Shown in pieces: positions 8,339-18,492 of a DNA stretch of 28,302 nucleotides (the stretch's first letter is position 1; each line of letters opens with the position of its first letter). The DNA is from a virus. Location: the IMG/VR virus record IMGVR_UViG_3300006100_000062, positions 1 to 28,302 of that record. One strand, written 5' to 3'. A model generated the notes under the pieces. The model searched no databases, was not told the DNA's origin, and saw only the letters and a program-made list of their open reading frames with translations. The position numbers and the translations under genes are program-made.

Positions 8339-11300
8339 TGCTAGGAACAACTCCAGTAAAACAATATTTCTCATCAGGAAGCACACACCACGTTACACCA
8401 GCAGTTTCTGCTGAGTGGAACTATAACCTCTTTTATACACCTCTTACCACTTTCTCTGGAGATGGATCTCAAGTATCTTTAGATTGGACAAATGCTGATC
8501 AGTGGACTGCAACAGGCTCATCTGTAAGCAACGAAGGTGTCGGAAGATTTACTACCGCATATCCATCTCCACATAGTTCACTTAAGCTTTCCACAATAAA
8601 TCAAGCGGGAGCTGCAAAGATAAATGTTTCAGTCCCTAATGGACTTAATACCTATAAAGTTGTATTCTTTGCAAGAGTAAACCAAGATACTCAAGTTACT
8701 TTATCTGCACAAACATATATAGATTCTCATAGATCTTCAACAACATCTGTTGTTCTGGATAGTGCTATATGGACACGTGTAGAAGTGCTTGTTAGTTCAA
8801 GGCCTGTTGATACACCATATAGCAACTTTACGCTAACCCTTGATTACACAGCTATTGACACAAGCTTTAATGAAATTGATATATTTGTAGATCAACTTCA
8901 AATTTATCAAACTAGCATATTTGATTATCAGTATGGAAATTTATGGCCAACTTCTGCACCATTTACACATTTTAGACCAGGTGAAAGCTATGTACCTTCA
9001 GGTAATTCTTTAACACCATTGCCAAATAACTTTAGAAGAGTAAGCACAGATTTATCAACATCAAAAACTTGGCCAACACAAATGCCAATTAGCCCAGCTG
9101 TATTTCACCCAAGACTTTTGGGCCTAGCAAATTCAAATCCTCTTTATAAAAATGGAATGGTTTCAGATTACTCTACTTATAGATATTTTGTTTCAGATAT
9201 TGGCTCCCCATACCTAGGTGGAGTTTATGATCAGATACTAAATACTAATAAAATAGTTTTAAAGTTTAATGTAGCATATGGAAAGCCAAGTGCATTTACA
9301 GTTGCCCTATCTAATACAGTGACTGGGTATTCAAGATCTATATCGCTAACTGATGCAGATGTTGATGATTCTGGACTATGCATTCTTTATCTACAGGTAG
9401 ACGGATCTTGGGCATCAAGAGGAACCTGGTCTACAATGCCAGCCTTTAATCTTGCAGGAGATATACGTTTTGGAATTGCATCTCAAGTAGAAGCGTATCA
9501 GCCAATTAACAAAATTGTATTACATCAAACTAGCTTTAGCATAAATTCTAATTTTGCTAGCTCTTCAGATGTTGCACATTCTGACATGAGCAGATTGCAA
9601 GTTGTAGAAATTTCTCCAAGATTAGAAGTAGATCTAACATACTTCTTGATGACATTTGATACTACATCTGAGCTAGATAACAAGCAAAGCCCATTGCCAA
9701 TTTCAGCAATTTCATCAAATAGTGCAACGATAGAATTGTCAAATGTTCCATTAGTTGTTAGCAACAATGTTTTAAGTTTGTTTTCAAATAACTCATCTAC
9801 TTCACCGCTTAAAGGTTTGTTTAAGAAGAATGTAAAGTTTTACATCAACTATGTAATTCAAGATGCTGTTTCAGGTACCACCCCCGCAGATAGAGTGCTG
9901 CCTGGTGGAGTTTGGTACGCAGAGTCCTGGGACAATAAGGATATAGAAAAAGTCACGGTTAACCTTTTTGATATAACAAAATACCTACAATTTTTGTCTC
10001 CAACGGATTATGTTTGTCAATCAGAAAATATCTTTAATGTTATTAGTAATATATTAGATATGTCTGGTTTTACAGATTATGATTATGATAGCTTGAGAAA
10101 AGTTTCTTTAAGAAGTACTTCTATTAATGGAAGTCCATATGTTAATAGCCAGCCAATAATAGCTTCCTATTTTTATTGTGACAGCACTCAGCAAAAAGTG
10201 TTTGACGTTCTTCGTGAAATATTTGAAGCGTATCAAATAGGTGCATATATTGATACTTATGGGGTAATGAAGTTTTTGAACCTTGATCAAATTTTAAGTA
10301 ATCAAAATAGTGATTTAATTGTTCATGACTCTACGCTTCCAAAAGTTATGGTCACACCAGAAAATGAAACTCTTTTGGTTAGCCCAAATATTATTACAGA
10401 TACTTATACTGAAACAATTAAAACTAAAATCGGACAGGCAACGATTAAGTACAAGATTCCACAAAATAATAAAACATTAGACCCTTCAGGCACGGGGTTA
10501 AAGGGGCCAACTGCAGTAAGAGTTATTGATAAGAATGACGTTCTTTGGACATTGGATAAAGATGACGCATTAACCTTTAACTATCTATACAGCAATATAG
10601 ATACAATATCCCAAAACTATTTTAATCTTGATCCAAATGACGTACTTAATCCATTCACACAATGGGGCGTAGATCATGATGGCTATGCAATTATTGAAGG
10701 TGAGATAGTAAGCTTTGCTGATAAGGAATATTCTTTCACTATAACTCAGGATGCAAATCCAAGCTCTGTAACTCCGACCATATCAACTGGAACTTATAGT
10801 AGCATCATCAGCAACTCAAATGATTTAAAGGCAGCGATAGCCACATATTCTGCAGAAGCAGGTTTTACAGGACAGATACAATATTATCCTACGGGCAAGA
10901 TTGCAAATGTTCAAAGAGGTTTATTTAATAGTCCAGTTAGAACTCACAAAATAATCACCAATAAATCAGACCTTGATGAAAAAGCAACTATTCTTGCAGG
11001 ATCAAATTGCACAATTGCAAACCATGAAATTATTATGCCTGCAAATCCAGGTGAGTATTCAATTTTGGTTCCTAAAGATGATTCTGGCAACCATGAGGTT
11101 AGCTATGACTATCATACATATTCTACAAAAATGGTTATAGGGCCAAATGCTGTTACTCCAAATGACGGTGCAGGCGGGGGAATTGTAGTAGGTTTAGATG
11201 GAGCAAATCCAGTATATGTAGAAATCAGACAAGACTTTCAGAAAAAAGTAATAAATAAAAAAGGTGTTAGCGTACCTTCATATCGTTTATATGTTTATAA

Positions 11301-12807
11301 AAATCAAGATGAAAAGCAATCCCTTCTTTCTGTACCATATTATGATGTAACAGCATCTCTACTTAATCAATCTGATGTATATCCATCTGATTCTCCTTTT
11401 GCAGAATTTGGTAAAGTGGTCAATTTAAAGTTTGTTGTTTTGCCACCAGAAGAAAGATTTATTGTAACCTCTGCAACTGGGTCATATAAGAGTCCAGCTT
11501 TTGAAATCTATTTAAATAAGCATAAGATTAATATTCAAACCCAAGATGTAATTATTGATACAACAGGAACATTTGGAATATTTGCCCATAGTGCAGTTGC
11601 TGGGTCAATAGGATCTATACCGTTTACAGAAATTTATGCTTGTCAAACTGCACTAGATAGTGCAACAAAGCAATACCACTATGAATTAGAAAGCTTTGCA
11701 AACACTATAGCAAGTAAAAATAAAACTTTTGAAATCAACTACATGCTACAGACCAGACCAATGGTTGTGGGAATCAACTATTACGATGTACAGTATAGTC
11801 TTGCACCAGCTATTAATGCTTACCCAGTCCCAATCAGCTACTCTTGGTACTACTGGACACCAGCAAAAGGCAGTGCACCTGGCCCAGTTACCACAGCAAA
11901 TGGTACTACGGCGGAAGTACAAAATCATATTATTGTTAATGAAGATGCACTAAATTACTCTGGTATATATCATTCAGGGTTTAGAGGAAGATTTGCTGTG
12001 ATCAATAGCTCACCTTCATCTATATGGCTAAAGAAAACCCCAGATACAACTAACTCCATAGATGTATCATTTATGGTAAATACAAACGATGCCATTCAGC
12101 TAAGTGCAGAGCAGTCAATTAGTCAGGTCTTTGACCCAGCAAATATGTCTGAAAGTATTACAATTAACTCTAACTGGGTTCAATCAAAAACTGCTGCTAT
12201 TGGTATACTAAGAAATATTTTTAGAGCACTAGATGGATTTAGTAGAGATACTCAAATATCAATATATGGAAATCCATTAGTACAAATTGGGGATGTTGTT
12301 ACAATTGATTACAACTTAAAAAATATTCAAAATACAAATTATTTTGTTCAAGGTGTTAAGCAAACATTTAACAGTGGACTTGAAACCATTCTAACGTTAA
12401 ATCAAATTTCAAATACTCCAACGACTCCAATTACATCTGCTCCGCCAACTACAACATCAACTACGCCTCCTGTGACTCCACCGAGCACTAACACTCCAAC
12501 TGCTACAGGATATATAACTCCTACTTCAACTGGGTCGGGTACAAACGGATTGCCTGCACCTTATAATATTTACTATGATGCTGCAAAGAATTGGTTATAT
12601 TGGTTGCCAGGAGAAGGTGCTCCGTTAGTTGAATTTGCATTTGATAATGTAGATTATGGGTTTGCTCAATCAGTAGTTAATCCAGCAGATAATCACATAT
12701 CTATGGGATTATTTACCGAAGGCTCTGGACCTCATATTGTAAAGTTACAATCTCGTGCAAACGATAAATCTTTGGGTGGGTATGTAGTATGTACAATAGT
12801 TTATTAA
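8338..12807 (+). CDS. Large minor tail protein, probable baseplate hub
   Basis: This 1489-residue protein starts at an ATG overlapping the previous stop. The N-terminal third looks like beta-sandwich carbohydrate-binding modules (residues about 35-190 and 300-400). Around residues 615-650 is F-D-V-L-R-E-I-F-E-A-Y-Q-I-G-A-Y followed by D-T-Y-G-V-M-K-F, characteristic of hub-type minor tail proteins. Residues about 935-1100 resemble a concanavalin/LamG fold. Near 1318, I-G-D-V-V-T-I-D-Y followed by Y-F-V-Q-G-V-K-Q-T-F is typical of hub domain ends. A Thr/Pro-rich linker (about 1361-1400) leads to a 70-residue beta domain. The protein probably combines tail tip structure with surface binding. 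No peptidoglycan hydrolase motif is evident. Confidence 0.75.
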   Translation: MLGTTPVKQYFSSGSTHHVTPAVSAEWNYNLFYTPLTTFSGDGSQVSLDWTNADQWTATGSSVSNEGVGRFTTAYPSPHSSLKLSTINQAGAAKINVSVPNGLNTYKVVFFARVNQDTQVTLSAQTYIDSHRSSTTSVVLDSAIWTRVEVLVSSRPVDTPYSNFTLTLDYTAIDTSFNEIDIFVDQLQIYQTSIFDYQYGNLWPTSAPFTHFRPGESYVPSGNSLTPLPNNFRRVSTDLSTSKTWPTQMPISPAVFHPRLLGLANSNPLYKNGMVSDYSTYRYFVSDIGSPYLGGVYDQILNTNKIVLKFNVAYGKPSAFTVALSNTVTGYSRSISLTDADVDDSGLCILYLQVDGSWASRGTWSTMPAFNLAGDIRFGIASQVEAYQPINKIVLHQTSFSINSNFASSSDVAHSDMSRLQVVEISPRLEVDLTYFLMTFDTTSELDNKQSPLPISAISSNSATIELSNVPLVVSNNVLSLFSNNSSTSPLKGLFKKNVKFYINYVIQDAVSGTTPADRVLPGGVWYAESWDNKDIEKVTVNLFDITKYLQFLSPTDYVCQSENIFNVISNILDMSGFTDYDYDSLRKVSLRSTSINGSPYVNSQPIIASYFYCDSTQQKVFDVLREIFEAYQIGAYIDTYGVMKFLNLDQILSNQNSDLIVHDSTLPKVMVTPENETLLVSPNIITDTYTETIKTKIGQATIKYKIPQNNKTLDPSGTGLKGPTAVRVIDKNDVLWTLDKDDALTFNYLYSNIDTISQNYFNLDPNDVLNPFTQWGVDHDGYAIIEGEIVSFADKEYSFTITQDANPSSVTPTISTGTYSSIISNSNDLKAAIATYSAEAGFTGQIQYYPTGKIANVQRGLFNSPVRTHKIITNKSDLDEKATILAGSNCTIANHEIIMPANPGEYSILVPKDDSGNHEVSYDYHTYSTKMVIGPNAVTPNDGAGGGIVVGLDGANPVYVEIRQDFQKKVINKKGVSVPSYRLYVYKNQDEKQSLLSVPYYDVTASLLNQSDVYPSDSPFAEFGKVVNLKFVVLPPEERFIVTSATGSYKSPAFEIYLNKHKINIQTQDVIIDTTGTFGIFAHSAVAGSIGSIPFTEIYACQTALDSATKQYHYELESFANTIASKNKTFEINYMLQTRPMVVGINYYDVQYSLAPAINAYPVPISYSWYYWTPAKGSAPGPVTTANGTTAEVQNHIIVNEDALNYSGIYHSGFRGRFAVINSSPSSIWLKKTPDTTNSIDVSFMVNTNDAIQLSAEQSISQVFDPANMSESITINSNWVQSKTAAIGILRNIFRALDGFSRDTQISIYGNPLVQIGDVVTIDYNLKNIQNTNYFVQGVKQTFNSGLETILTLNQISNTPTTPITSAPPTTTSTTPPVTPPSTNTPTATGYITPTSTGSGTNGLPAPYNIYYDAAKNWLYWLPGEGAPLVEFAFDNVDYGFAQSVVNPADNHISMGLFTEGSGPHIVKLQSRANDKSLGGYVVCTIVY

Positions 12808-12808
12808 A

Positions 12809-12817
12809 TGATATAAT
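12809..12817 (+). promoter_or_regulatory. Extended -10 promoter at the start of the fibre genes
   Basis: TGATATAAT is a perfect extended -10 lying just after the hub stop codon; no good -35 is visible. Transcription would start near 12824, inside the SD (GGAGGG, 12822-12827), giving a leader of only about 8 bases before the ATG at 12832. The same motif and spacing recur at 21553. Confidence 0.55.
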
Positions 12818-12831
12818 TAATGGAGGGCAAA

Positions 12832-13623
12832 ATGGCATACAGTAATAGACCAGCTAGTAGTAGATCTGCATCTGTTCAAAAACGTAAAACTCTCTACATT
12901 GCTGAGAGTGATCCAAGAAATAATCCAAAATACAAGATGGATTATTATGGAGAAATTGTTGTTTTATCTGATTTAGAGTATGCGAATTTACTAAAAAGAT
13001 ATACTTATCTAAACCCTCAAGATGCATCAATAACTTTGCCAGAACCTTCAAAAGAGGTATCCACACTTCACCCACCAACTAACCTGTATTGGGATTATGC
13101 AGATAATAATGCTACTGAATACGTGCCAAGTACAACATCAACATCCATAAATGTTTATGTAACGTTTGATCCAGGATCGGATGATGTTCAGTCTGATGGT
13201 CCAATAACATATGAGTATGTTGTGACCCCAGTAACTTCTCAGGGTGCAAGTTCAGTAGGAGGTTCAGGTTCAGGATCAGCAGCGGGAGGTAAAGGTTTGG
13301 GAGGCACAGCTTCTACTAATCAGGCTAAACTTCAAACAGTTGCAGTTACTGTTGCACACAAGACAGCAAATCTTATTGAACTGACATGGGGTCAGCTTGC
13401 AGGAGCTACTTCATATTTAGTTAAGATTAAAGGTGCAAACCAAGCAAATAGCAATGGTAAAGCTACAATGGACTATAACGAAGCTGCAACCTCAGATGCA
13501 ACCAGATATTTTAGTATATACCCAATGTCTGGTAAAATTTTCTCAGGAGCTTATACTTACAGTGTTAGTGTAGTTTATCCTAATGGTACATCAAAGGCGG
13601 TGACTGGAAATTTCACAATTTAA
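12832..13623 (+). CDS. Fn3-like minor tail protein with Gly-rich linker
   Basis: I choose the ATG at 12832, which follows GGAGGG at 12822-12827, over the in-frame ATG at 12820, which overlaps that SD. The product has 263 residues: a Ser/Arg-rich N-terminus, a small mixed domain (about 15-120) with Y-Y-G-E-I-V-V-L-S-D-L-E-Y, a Gly/Ser linker (about 140-165) and a C-terminal Fn3-like beta sandwich (about 168-263) with L-I-E-L-T-W and S-Y-L-V-K-I-K and a terminal A-V-T-G-N-F-T-I. It is probably a structural tail tip or fibre base protein. The next gene overlaps its 3' end, and the SD for that gene lies within its last codons. Confidence 0.6.
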   Translation: MAYSNRPASSRSASVQKRKTLYIAESDPRNNPKYKMDYYGEIVVLSDLEYANLLKRYTYLNPQDASITLPEPSKEVSTLHPPTNLYWDYADNNATEYVPSTTSTSINVYVTFDPGSDDVQSDGPITYEYVVTPVTSQGASSVGGSGSGSAAGGKGLGGTASTNQAKLQTVAVTVAHKTANLIELTWGQLAGATSYLVKIKGANQANSNGKATMDYNEAATSDATRYFSIYPMSGKIFSGAYTYSVSVVYPNGTSKAVTGNFTI

Positions 13624-14506
13624 AGGTACATATGTATTTAAGCAAAATGGCCAAGAAATTGGAAGATCTGAAAACCTAATTACCTCTAATGGTAGGAAGG
13701 TTCTTCTTCAGTACCTTTGTGGCATTAAAAACAACTGGGCCTCACACATGGCTGTAGGAGCAATTCAAGGTACGCCAAGCGTGAACGATTTAGAGTTAAA
13801 CTTTGAAACACTTAGATTCCCAGTTACTCTAAAAACTTTTCAATCAGCCACCCCTACATCTCCAGACATGATTGTTGTAAGGGCAGAAATGCCAGCAAAC
13901 ATGTATGCCAATATATATGAGGTTGGAATATACCCTGAAGATAGAGCAACCGATATTGCTAATAGAAGCAATAACATATTAACAGATTTCTTCGACCTTT
14001 CTAACTGGACAGCTACAGCAGGCAATGTGCTAGTAACTGGATTTATTCCGCAAGGGTCAAACTCTCCAAGAATCGGCGGGTATTCAGTAGAGCTGCTGCC
14101 AAATACTACATATCAAAATAATACATATAACATTAACATGCTAGGATACTCTGATCTTGATACATTGCAGATCCTTGCATACAATACAGTTGCTGGAACG
14201 CTAACTGTAACCCTTACAGATACATACGGGAATCAATATCCATTTACATATACATTACAAAATAATGATGGATATCAAGTATTGTCTGCCCCATTCCCTC
14301 CAGGAATCCACTGGACTAATACGGTTAACTCAATATCAATACAGACAGACGGAAGTGCAGTTGTAACAATTGATGCTATTAAAGCTTCTGTAACAAAAGA
14401 ATTGGGATCTAGTGATTTTATTATTAGTAAGTCTTCACTTAATACACCGATAGCAAAAAATTATGGGGTACCTCTGGATATTGAATATTATATCCAGTTG
14501 TTATAA
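13610..14506 (+). CDS. Minor tail protein with probable ATT start
   Basis: The first ATG in this frame is at 13748, but the frame is open back to a TGA at 13601-13603. The upstream stretch reads like conserved tail-protein sequence (Q-E-I-G-R-S-E-N-L-I-T-S-N-G-R, then L-L-Q-Y-L-C-G-I). AAGGCGGTGA at 13594-13603 matches the ideal SD at 9 of 10 bases and sits 9 bases before an ATT at 13610, giving about 298 residues overlapping the previous gene by 14 bases. A CTG at 13604 is closer than usual, and a +1 frameshift from the previous gene is an alternative. The N-terminal part resembles phage tail fibre-attachment proteins (G-R-S-E-N-L-I-T, A-V-G-A-I, A-N-I-Y-E-V-G-I-Y). Residues about 120-270 look like a carbohydrate-binding beta sandwich. 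Confidence 0.6.
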   Translation: MSQFKGTYVFKQNGQEIGRSENLITSNGRKVLLQYLCGIKNNWASHMAVGAIQGTPSVNDLELNFETLRFPVTLKTFQSATPTSPDMIVVRAEMPANMYANIYEVGIYPEDRATDIANRSNNILTDFFDLSNWTATAGNVLVTGFIPQGSNSPRIGGYSVELLPNTTYQNNTYNINMLGYSDLDTLQILAYNTVAGTLTVTLTDTYGNQYPFTYTLQNNDGYQVLSAPFPPGIHWTNTVNSISIQTDGSAVVTIDAIKASVTKELGSSDFIISKSSLNTPIAKNYGVPLDIEYYIQLL

Positions 14507-14520
14507 GAAAGGGGTAAAAA

Positions 14521-17500
14521 ATGGCTGTAGGCACAATATCAAATATTAGCGTATCTGTATCAGCAAATACAGCTACAGTTTCCTTTCTTAGACCCTCAAA
14601 TGTAACCTCTTATGTAGTAGCATTTACATCTCAAGATTTTACTCAAATAGTAACAAAAACATTTAATGTTAAAGCAAACGTTGGGGCTAAAGAGTCCTTT
14701 GCTGTAAGTGGATTGACTGCAGGCGTAAATTATTATTTAAATGTAACTCCTAAAAATGGTTCTACTTCGGGCACTCAAACACACTATGTAAATGGTCAGA
14801 CATTCGATTTAATTAAAATGCCAAAGGCAGCCATTACTCAAAGCCAACAGCAACAGGGAACATCAAGCAATCAGGGTGGATCGGTATCATCTGGAAGCAG
14901 TATAGGTAGTTCTGCAAATGGTGCTACAGTTGGCCCATCTTCTGGAGCAGGATCAAATACAGCTTTAACTCCAGGAACAACAACTCCTCCGCCAAGTGAT
15001 CTGTCAGCATCTACAAGGCAGGGATTAACTGTAACTGGTCTTGAGCCAAACCAAACATATCAAGTCCAAATTTATTCTGTAACAACACAAGCAGACGGCA
15101 CTATTGTTAAGTCTTCAAACTCAACGCCAATTACAATTAATACTCCCAACGTTGCACCTAGTGGTGGAAACTTTTCTACACAAAACTCTAATACAGATAT
15201 CCAGCTTTCTGGTGGATCTTTGTTTGCTGGAACATTTCCAATTAATTCAGGTGCTTTTGATGTCGTTAATGGCACAACAACTGGGACTGGAGTTATCCTT
15301 AATCAGACTGGGCTAGCTGGATTTAATGCAGGAGCAAAAGAATTTTGGATTGATGCTTCAACAGGTAAGGCATACTTTGCAGGGTTAGTAACAGCAGGAG
15401 GTGTTGTAATTGGTAAGGGTGTTAACCCTGTAAATAGCCCAACAACAGGCACTCCAGCGGGAACTAAAAATGGTATCTATATCAACCCAACAAACTATTG
15501 GTATGATGATGGAACATGGGCAGGAAATGCTTATCATATTGCTTCATCTTTAAAAAATAACAACCCAGGAAATGGCGTTCCATCCCTAAAGCCTTCTTCA
15601 ATTGCAAACCTTGCAGCAGCATGGAGCGGATCTGACTTAAGCATTACTTTTGATTTTGACCCATCGGTACAAAGCAATCAATTCGTTTCAGCATTTAATA
15701 TTATCTTAACTCCTTCAGGTGGTAGAGCTTACACTGTCAACAATGCAAATATAAACCTATCAACAACTCATCAGTCTTATGTATTTACAGGAACTGCAAA
15801 CCAACACTACTTTGGGTTCCCGCAAACAAGCTTTTCAAGTATTAGTGTCCAAGCAATTGATGCGTTTGGCAATGCAGGAGATATAGCAACAATTACTGGG
15901 CCAGCTTATAATAGTGGATTGCCTGTGCCAACCATTACTGTGTCTCCAATAACTAATGGTTATACTGTTTCATATACAACCCCAAGTCAACCAAACTTTA
16001 ATTATATATCTATTGAAGAGTATATTTCTGCAAGTGCAACTGAACCTACAGGTGTTACATATAGACAAGTCTATCTAGACACTGTAAACCCTGCAGTTAT
16101 AACAACATCTGATGTTCAACAAAGATGGGTTAAGGCAAGATTCACAGATAAGATAGGAACATATACAGCTTATTCTGCTGCATCGGTAGTAACCCCAGCT
16201 CCAATACAAATTGTTAACACTACTCCTCCAACTGATTTAACAGCAGCATCAGCAGCATGGAGCGGTAGTGATATTATAATTAGCTATACTAAACCAGCAG
16301 CAAATGCGGGAGTTAGATTTATAGTAACTTTAACTGCACCTAACAATGCTACTGGAACTTTTTACTTCTTCCCAGATGGAACAAATAACCTTAATCAAAC
16401 TTATAAGATAACAAAGGCAAACCTTTATGCACAGTTTGGTGCTTACTACAGCTCCTTCACTGGAACAATTGTATCTGCAAGCTCTGTAGATAATAGATCA
16501 AATGGAATATCATTTAACGTACCAGCAAGAGTAAATGGCCTTGCAAATATAACTCCAGTGTTTACAGCACTAGCAGTCTCAGATGGATACACTGTTTCAT
16601 TCAACCTTCCATCTTCTGCAACATATGCAGAAATTTATCAAAAAGCAACAGATTGGGGAACATCACCTGCTAACCCTCCAGATAACATGACTGCAACTTA
16701 TGTTTCAGGTGGGGCATCAGGAAGTAAAACTCTGACTGTAAGCTCAGCAACAGATAATGACGGAAATACAAATGTACCAATCCCTGTCGGGTATTTTGTA
16801 CTTGGCCCAGGAATTCCAAACAATACTTATGTTGTATCAGTATCTGGCAATCAGGTAACATTAAATAATTCTTTAACTCAGCAAGCATCTGGCACCTATA
16901 CCTTCTATGTATTAGTTTACTCTGGAGGAAGTCCAGCAAATGTTTATTCTAACTTCTACAGCCCTACATATTTATTAGTTAGATACTATGATGATTTTGG
17001 TGGCTACTCTTTAAACTCTGCACAACAAATAGTTACACCACTGAATCCTGGAAACTTATCTTTAATTCAAAACCCAGTAGCATTTTCAACAGACGGATCT
17101 ATTTTGGCGGGTGCTTCACCTACAACTGGCCCAAGAGTTCTTATTAATAAAACTGGAATTTATGCTTATGACAACAATGGTAATCCCACGACAACTCTTT
17201 ATGGAGATGGCACAGGATCAAACAACATAACTCTTTATACTCAAAAAGCTCAAATTGCAGATTGGCTTGTAGGCTCATCAACAATACAAAATGACTTGCA
17301 CATATCGGGAAATAATTACACAGGGCTTTCAGCATCAGGTCCGTATGCTTTTTGGGCAGGTGCTGATACATCAGGCAATTATGACGGTAATGCAAAATTT
17401 AGTGTAACTCCCGCAGGTGTAGTAAATGCAAGCAATTTAAACATTTATGGTGGAACCATTAATGTCGGTGGTGGTAACTTTACGGTAGACTCCAATGGTG

Positions 17501-18483
17501 CAATGAAAGCAACAGGGGCAGATATTAATGGAAAAATTACTGCTCAAAGCGGATCATTTGCAGGTAGCGTACATATTCAAAGTGGCGGATCTTTGTATGC
17601 AGGCCTTGTCGCTAATACAACTGGAAGCGTAAACTTTGGTGAACTAGGTATTACAGCTTTAGGTTCAAACGGATCAACCTCTATCCTAACAAATGGAACA
17701 TATACACTTTCAACAACCTCTGCAAATATTGGCGGGTGGATAGTTAATTCAAGTCAGATTGCAGATTCATCAGGTCAGTTTGTTCTAGACTCCTCAGCAA
17801 AATCTTTAACTATATCGGGAACAGTAAGCAATACCAACTATTCTGCAGGAATAAAGAACCCAACATATGCTGGAGATACAGTAATCTATGCAGGAAGTAA
17901 CTTTACCGTAGATTCCACGGGATTAGTAACAATGGTTGGTGCAACAATCAATGGCTCAAACATTACTATGAATAATGGTGGTGCTTCAGGAAATGCCATT
18001 TTATTCTCAGATACATCTATGCAATTGAAGTCTGCTCAAATTTTGCCATACAGCTACGGTGGAGGATCAGTAAGCACTGGGCTTTCAGGGTCTTATTTTA
18101 CGGGAAGCCCATCTCAAGCTTCAGGATCTTCTGCTCTTTATATGGGAGATAACACATCTAGCTATGGCGGTTACCTAGGAGTAACAACGGGATCTTCTGG
18201 GGGTGGAGTAAATATTGTTGCTAAAAATGGATCTTCAATTCAAGCTTCATTAACACTTGATGCCAACTCAGGAGTTGTTTATATTAAGAGTGCAGCAATA
18301 GATACCAATCCACACTACGATTTATCTTACAATGATATCTCCGCTGTACTTATGGCAGACTCATATGGTAGAATTAGCAGAGGAAAAGCTTTTTACTATA
18401 GTGGTTCTACATCAACTCAGATAACTGGAGGAAATTATTCCTCTGTAGGTCGTGATGGAGATATCATCTTTAGCGTAGCGTAA
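14521..18483 (+). CDS. Long tail fibre protein with repeated Fn3-like modules
   Basis: The 1320-residue product follows the SD AAAGGGG. It opens with an Fn3-like domain (about 1-100), then a Gln/Ser/Gly-rich linker (about 105-157) and a second Fn3-like piece ending near 210. A segment near 280-310 (K-E-F-W-I-D-A-S-T-G-K-A-Y-F-A-G) is of the kind found in host-specificity tail proteins. Two related modules, each opening with A-A-W-S-G-S-D (near residues 364 and 578), suggest internal duplication. From about 850 onward short strand repeats (G-G-N-F-T-V-D-S-N-G, S-N-F-T-V-D-S-T-G) resemble beta-helical fibre shafts, ending in a small tip domain. It is probably a trimeric adhesion fibre; no enzyme motif is recognised. 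Confidence 0.75.
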   Translation: MAVGTISNISVSVSANTATVSFLRPSNVTSYVVAFTSQDFTQIVTKTFNVKANVGAKESFAVSGLTAGVNYYLNVTPKNGSTSGTQTHYVNGQTFDLIKMPKAAITQSQQQQGTSSNQGGSVSSGSSIGSSANGATVGPSSGAGSNTALTPGTTTPPPSDLSASTRQGLTVTGLEPNQTYQVQIYSVTTQADGTIVKSSNSTPITINTPNVAPSGGNFSTQNSNTDIQLSGGSLFAGTFPINSGAFDVVNGTTTGTGVILNQTGLAGFNAGAKEFWIDASTGKAYFAGLVTAGGVVIGKGVNPVNSPTTGTPAGTKNGIYINPTNYWYDDGTWAGNAYHIASSLKNNNPGNGVPSLKPSSIANLAAAWSGSDLSITFDFDPSVQSNQFVSAFNIILTPSGGRAYTVNNANINLSTTHQSYVFTGTANQHYFGFPQTSFSSISVQAIDAFGNAGDIATITGPAYNSGLPVPTITVSPITNGYTVSYTTPSQPNFNYISIEEYISASATEPTGVTYRQVYLDTVNPAVITTSDVQQRWVKARFTDKIGTYTAYSAASVVTPAPIQIVNTTPPTDLTAASAAWSGSDIIISYTKPAANAGVRFIVTLTAPNNATGTFYFFPDGTNNLNQTYKITKANLYAQFGAYYSSFTGTIVSASSVDNRSNGISFNVPARVNGLANITPVFTALAVSDGYTVSFNLPSSATYAEIYQKATDWGTSPANPPDNMTATYVSGGASGSKTLTVSSATDNDGNTNVPIPVGYFVLGPGIPNNTYVVSVSGNQVTLNNSLTQQASGTYTFYVLVYSGGSPANVYSNFYSPTYLLVRYYDDFGGYSLNSAQQIVTPLNPGNLSLIQNPVAFSTDGSILAGASPTTGPRVLINKTGIYAYDNNGNPTTTLYGDGTGSNNITLYTQKAQIADWLVGSSTIQNDLHISGNNYTGLSASGPYAFWAGADTSGNYDGNAKFSVTPAGVVNASNLNIYGGTINVGGGNFTVDSNGAMKATGADINGKITAQSGSFAGSVHIQSGGSLYAGLVANTTGSVNFGELGITALGSNGSTSILTNGTYTLSTTSANIGGWIVNSSQIADSSGQFVLDSSAKSLTISGTVSNTNYSAGIKNPTYAGDTVIYAGSNFTVDSTGLVTMVGATINGSNITMNNGGASGNAILFSDTSMQLKSAQILPYSYGGGSVSTGLSGSYFTGSPSQASGSSALYMGDNTSSYGGYLGVTTGSSGGGVNIVAKNGSSIQASLTLDANSGVVYIKSAAIDTNPHYDLSYNDISAVLMADSYGRISRGKAFYYSGSTSTQITGGNYSSVGRDGDIIFSVA

Positions 18484-18492
18484 AGGATATAA

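Noticed and set aside
12820-12831. ATG 12820 as the start of the Fn3-like gene
   Set aside because: It overlaps the SD GGAGGG that serves ATG 12832 and has none of its own.
13748-14506. ATG 13748 as the gene start
   Set aside because: No SD lies before it, and 46 upstream codons in the same frame read as conserved tail-protein sequence with a strong SD before ATT 13610.
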